Assembly: GCF_030272615.1 (NCBI RefSeq)
Contig: NC_081410.1
Span: 260,452,437 to 260,516,436, forward strand
Direction: 5' to 3'
Length of the DNA stretch: 64,000 nucleotides
Source: Cryptomeria japonica
Lineage: Eukaryota; Streptophyta; Pinopsida; Cupressales; Cupressaceae
Each line of letters starts with the position of its first letter. Positions within the stretch are counted from its first letter, which is position 1. Made by a program: the position numbers and the translations under genes. Shown here piece after piece: positions 61,312 through 64,000 of the stretch. The notes beneath the pieces were generated by a model. It did not search any database. It saw only the letters and a list, made by a program, of their open reading frames with translations, and was not told where the DNA came from.

Positions 61312-64000
61312 TGTAATGCTCACCAAAATATCCTAGAGAAAATAAGTATCTAACAAACTGAACGGAGATAATTTTTTTAAATATCAACTGATGCAACACA
61401 TAACTCTGTTTATAATTTATATCTATTAACAATTAAACGCAAGGAACATGATTTTTCAACACATTAATTAAATTATGCAAGTGGAATAACATAACATCAT
61501 TAAATTCTCCCTCAGGTACTTTAACATCATTACTTATTCACTATCGGGTGAACTCATAATAATGCTTCCCACTTTTTCCCATGAACAAAATTCGCGGATG
61601 GGAATTTTTTTTTGGGGGGGATTCAAATGAACTGGGGGTGTTTGAGTGAACCCCCCAGTTTGATCGTACATGTGACATCACTGGGGTTCTCTTGAACCCC
61701 CTTTTTATTAATATTTTATGGGGTTTTCTCGAACCCCCCCTTCGAGCAAACCCTCTTTTTAACTATTTTTTAACCGTTATAAAATGAATGTAGGGGGTTT
61801 CATTTGAACCCCCTTCATTCAAAGGGGTGTTCATTCAAACCCCCTTTCTATGCTTCTCCACCCCAAACTCTTCAACTTTCTGCAAAATTTTGGCCTTGAA
61901 ACCTCTGGTTCAAGGCTCAAATGAAGGAATTTTTACAACCCAAAAATATAGGATGGTAGAGCTCGAAGCAAGCTTTCCAACAACTATAATTTTATTACAT
62001 TGTGAGTTTATTATGATCTTGTTTTTTAAATTTTACTAAATATAGGTTTTCCACTGAAGATGAACTTCTTTGTTCAACGCATTTGGAAAAATAGTAAACT
62101 AATTCAAATTTTTTTTGAAAAATATCTATGCCCTAGGTATTGATGTTTTCTTTCTAACCAAAAAAAAATTGAATTTCGATATATATAGAACAAGTTATGT
62201 GCTCAAACATACATCTATGTCTAAAATATAACTAGTCACACTTCAAAACTTAATAAAATGAAAAATATTCAACATATTACTATAAAACCAACTGCAAGCC
62301 TTGGATATTGATATTACAAACCAAAATTCGAAAGAATTGAGTTTTTATCATTTATAGAAAAAAAGTTATGTGTTTTGTGAGGCACACCACTCTTAAAAAA
62401 TGTAGTTTGCTGTAAAAAACTACATTTTGAGGGAGATGAAAAAATAAAATAAAAAATCTTCAAAAAAATTTGAAAAAAATATATTTAGAATCTACAGACA
62501 AAATGCTACATATCACTAATTTACAACATCTTCAAATTCTTAATATTTTAAAAGTTATTGTTGTTGGAAGTTGAAGATTATTTTAAAAATGTTCATCTTA
62601 GTGTCAAAAGTGGCAAAAAAGTGGGAACCATTATTGTGAATTCACCCTATCATAATGATATCCTACTCACATGTTTATCACATCTACTATTAATCAATCA
62701 TTTAATCTAATGCATCATATTCCTTTCCTTTCAATGAGATATGCAACCTACTAGATTATTTACCCAATATGATATGCAGACTATTCCATCATTTAATTAG
62801 CATGATACATTTATCCTTTTAAATGCAAGACAACCCCTTAATCCTACATTTATTTTATACACCAAATCCAAATGTGTTTTAACCCATCATTTCCTATCTA
62901 CATGATCATTATCCTTTACAATGATAATTGCAATACTAATGCATAGACATATTTATTCTTACTTATCCTTTTATCGATACTACACATGCATCTAAATACC
63001 TAACATGATCATTTCCTTCATCTTGAATCCTGAATGCATTAATGCAAGTATCTTAATTATTTCCTCTAATCTTATATCATATGCATACTTCCTAGCTTCC
63101 AATACAATCACATGATCAACATCTTATCTACATGATATCAACCACAATTCCTACATCTTATCCATTCCATTTTCTTAAGGTCTTTTCACATATGAATATA
63201 CTTCTAGATAATAACCATAGAATCTAAACAAATACAACAATAACATGAATCCAATCTATTACAAATGTAAATCCATTGCAACATCTAAGTACATGAAAGT
63301 CATTTACATTCATTATACAAGAACATCACCATACACTCCATGGTTCCAATATTACAAATTATGTCATAATCATAAATTCCAACTACAATACAATTATAAT
63401 CATATGAATAATACATCATGAGTACAACTCATTCCTAACACATGATTTCATTTAATTTTACAAGTTAATACATTTCATGTATCCAAGATATCCATTACAT
63501 AAATCTGCTACATGAAACATCCATAAGCTGCCATAATGAGAAGTACCCACATCCACGCATGAAGAATCCAAGAGAACATCCCAATGAATGAAAAGCACCA
63601 CCACCCGACCATGTGGAACTAAAAGAACCACCCCCCATGCTAGGAGATGACACAAGGCCCCAACACACACTCTACATCTAAGTTGACACTCAACAACCAA
63701 GAGACCCAACATAACAAGGACTCTCAAGCATGATCCAATCACAACAATCACAAGTAAGAAACTCCCAAAGGCTTACAAATCAACAAGTCATAAATGCAAA
63801 TCCACAAGGCATATTAATGATCAACAAGGGGACACATGTAGGAGTGGAGTGTCATTACATGCCATCCTCTAATATAACATATAATATAACACAAGGCACA
63901 AGCCTGATGGACATGTGAAGCCATCCCAACCTATGAGAGATCAAGGGAGATTGATTTGCCATCGCAATGGCCTTCCCATGCCTATCCTAAAACATCCTCC
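61312..64000 (-). repeat. Element D 5' LTR, continuing beyond the window
   Basis: Collinear with 15280-16417 and 28040-28490 once the 1.1-kb DNA transposon is set aside. About 2.9 kb more should lie outside the window. No gene seen. Confidence 0.9.
61546..62647. mobile_element. Non-autonomous DNA transposon (MITE-like), 1102 bp
   Basis: Present in D's right LTR and absent from the left (empty site at about 15511). Terminal inverted repeats of about 34 bp: GGGTGAACTCATAATAATGC at the left; GGGTGAATTCACAATAATGG reading in from the right. Flanked by TATC on both sides (61542-61545, 62648-62651), single in the empty site. No transposase frame. Inside are repeated GGGGGTTC/GAACCCCC blocks (61615-61850). 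The superfamily is unclear from a 4-bp duplication. Confidence 0.85.

Larger units (their letters stand above)
15280..64000 (-). mobile_element. Element D: Ty3/gypsy chromovirus (Tekay/Del-like), incomplete at right edge
   Basis: Minus-strand LTR retrotransposon and outer host of elements A, C, B and the DNA transposon. Left (3') LTR: 15280-16417 plus 28040-31410. Internal region: 31411-36173 plus 61179-61311. Right (5') LTR: 61312 to beyond the window. Gene order on the minus strand is PBS, gag, protease, reverse transcriptase, RNase H, integrase and a chromodomain-like tail, the standard chromovirus order. Coding regions are frameshifted and carry stops, so it is dead. The far LTR end and the flanking duplication lie outside the window. 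The Tekay/Del call rests on the RT wording and C-terminal tail by memory. Confidence 0.8.

Noticed and set aside
61827-62039. 70-codon frame in the DNA transposon
   Set aside because: Too short for a transposase and without catalytic motifs; spans C-rich blocks.
63458-63918. Short frames at the right edge (97 and 62 codons)
   Set aside because: Both are in the LTR of element D; the same chance frames recur in the left LTR copy at 27969-28421.

Overview
This is AT-rich plant nuclear DNA with no recognisable host gene. Almost everything from 4.9 kb to the right edge is LTR retrotransposon sequence of the Ty3/gypsy superfamily, inserted one element inside another. The density of nested elements, the very long LTRs (about 4.5 kb) and the scarcity of genes suggest a large, repeat-rich seed-plant genome, possibly a gymnosperm. 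That species guess is weak; 'plant' is firm because of the plant-type chromovirus and Tat-lineage polyproteins and the plant mobile domain.

Layout. 1-4906: no gene seen. 4907-10330: remnant of a minus-strand Ty3/gypsy integrase, split by a 4583-bp TG...CA sequence (5290-9872) that looks like a solo LTR. 10331-15279: degenerate repeats. From 15280 to beyond the right edge lies element D, a minus-strand Tekay/Del-like chromovirus. Element A (16418-28034, minus, Tat lineage, TSD gtatc) sits in D's left LTR. Element C (36179-61173, plus, chromovirus, TSD cgaac) sits in D's leader between PBS and gag. Element B (43792-60950, plus, Tat lineage, TSD gaagg) sits in C's 3' LTR. A 1.1-kb non-autonomous DNA transposon (61546-62647) sits in D's right LTR. 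Insertion order read from nesting: D, then C, then B; A and the DNA transposon entered D separately. A is young: its two 1466-bp LTRs differ at about a dozen positions by eye, with no indels.

Elements A and B are related Tat-type elements: gag, protease, G-patch domain, reverse transcriptase, RNase H, a second RNase H, integrase, then a long 3' region carrying a gene on the opposite strand. That gene encodes a plant mobile domain (PMD) protein. Comparing A and B shows the same design in both: a TATA box 81 bp upstream of the ATG, a 25-codon first exon, a GT donor in phase 0, an intron filled with a GCGC-motif repeat array, and a second exon in frame with the PMD. This independently promoted, spliced antisense gene is the most interesting system here. 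A has also lost its leader, gag and protease, and the deletion joint carries 37 nt resembling the 3' half of tRNA-Lys, more than twice a normal primer-binding site.

Most coding regions are broken by stops or frameshifts, so they are annotated as pseudogenes. All identifications are by eye from motifs and from comparing elements within the window; no database search was possible.
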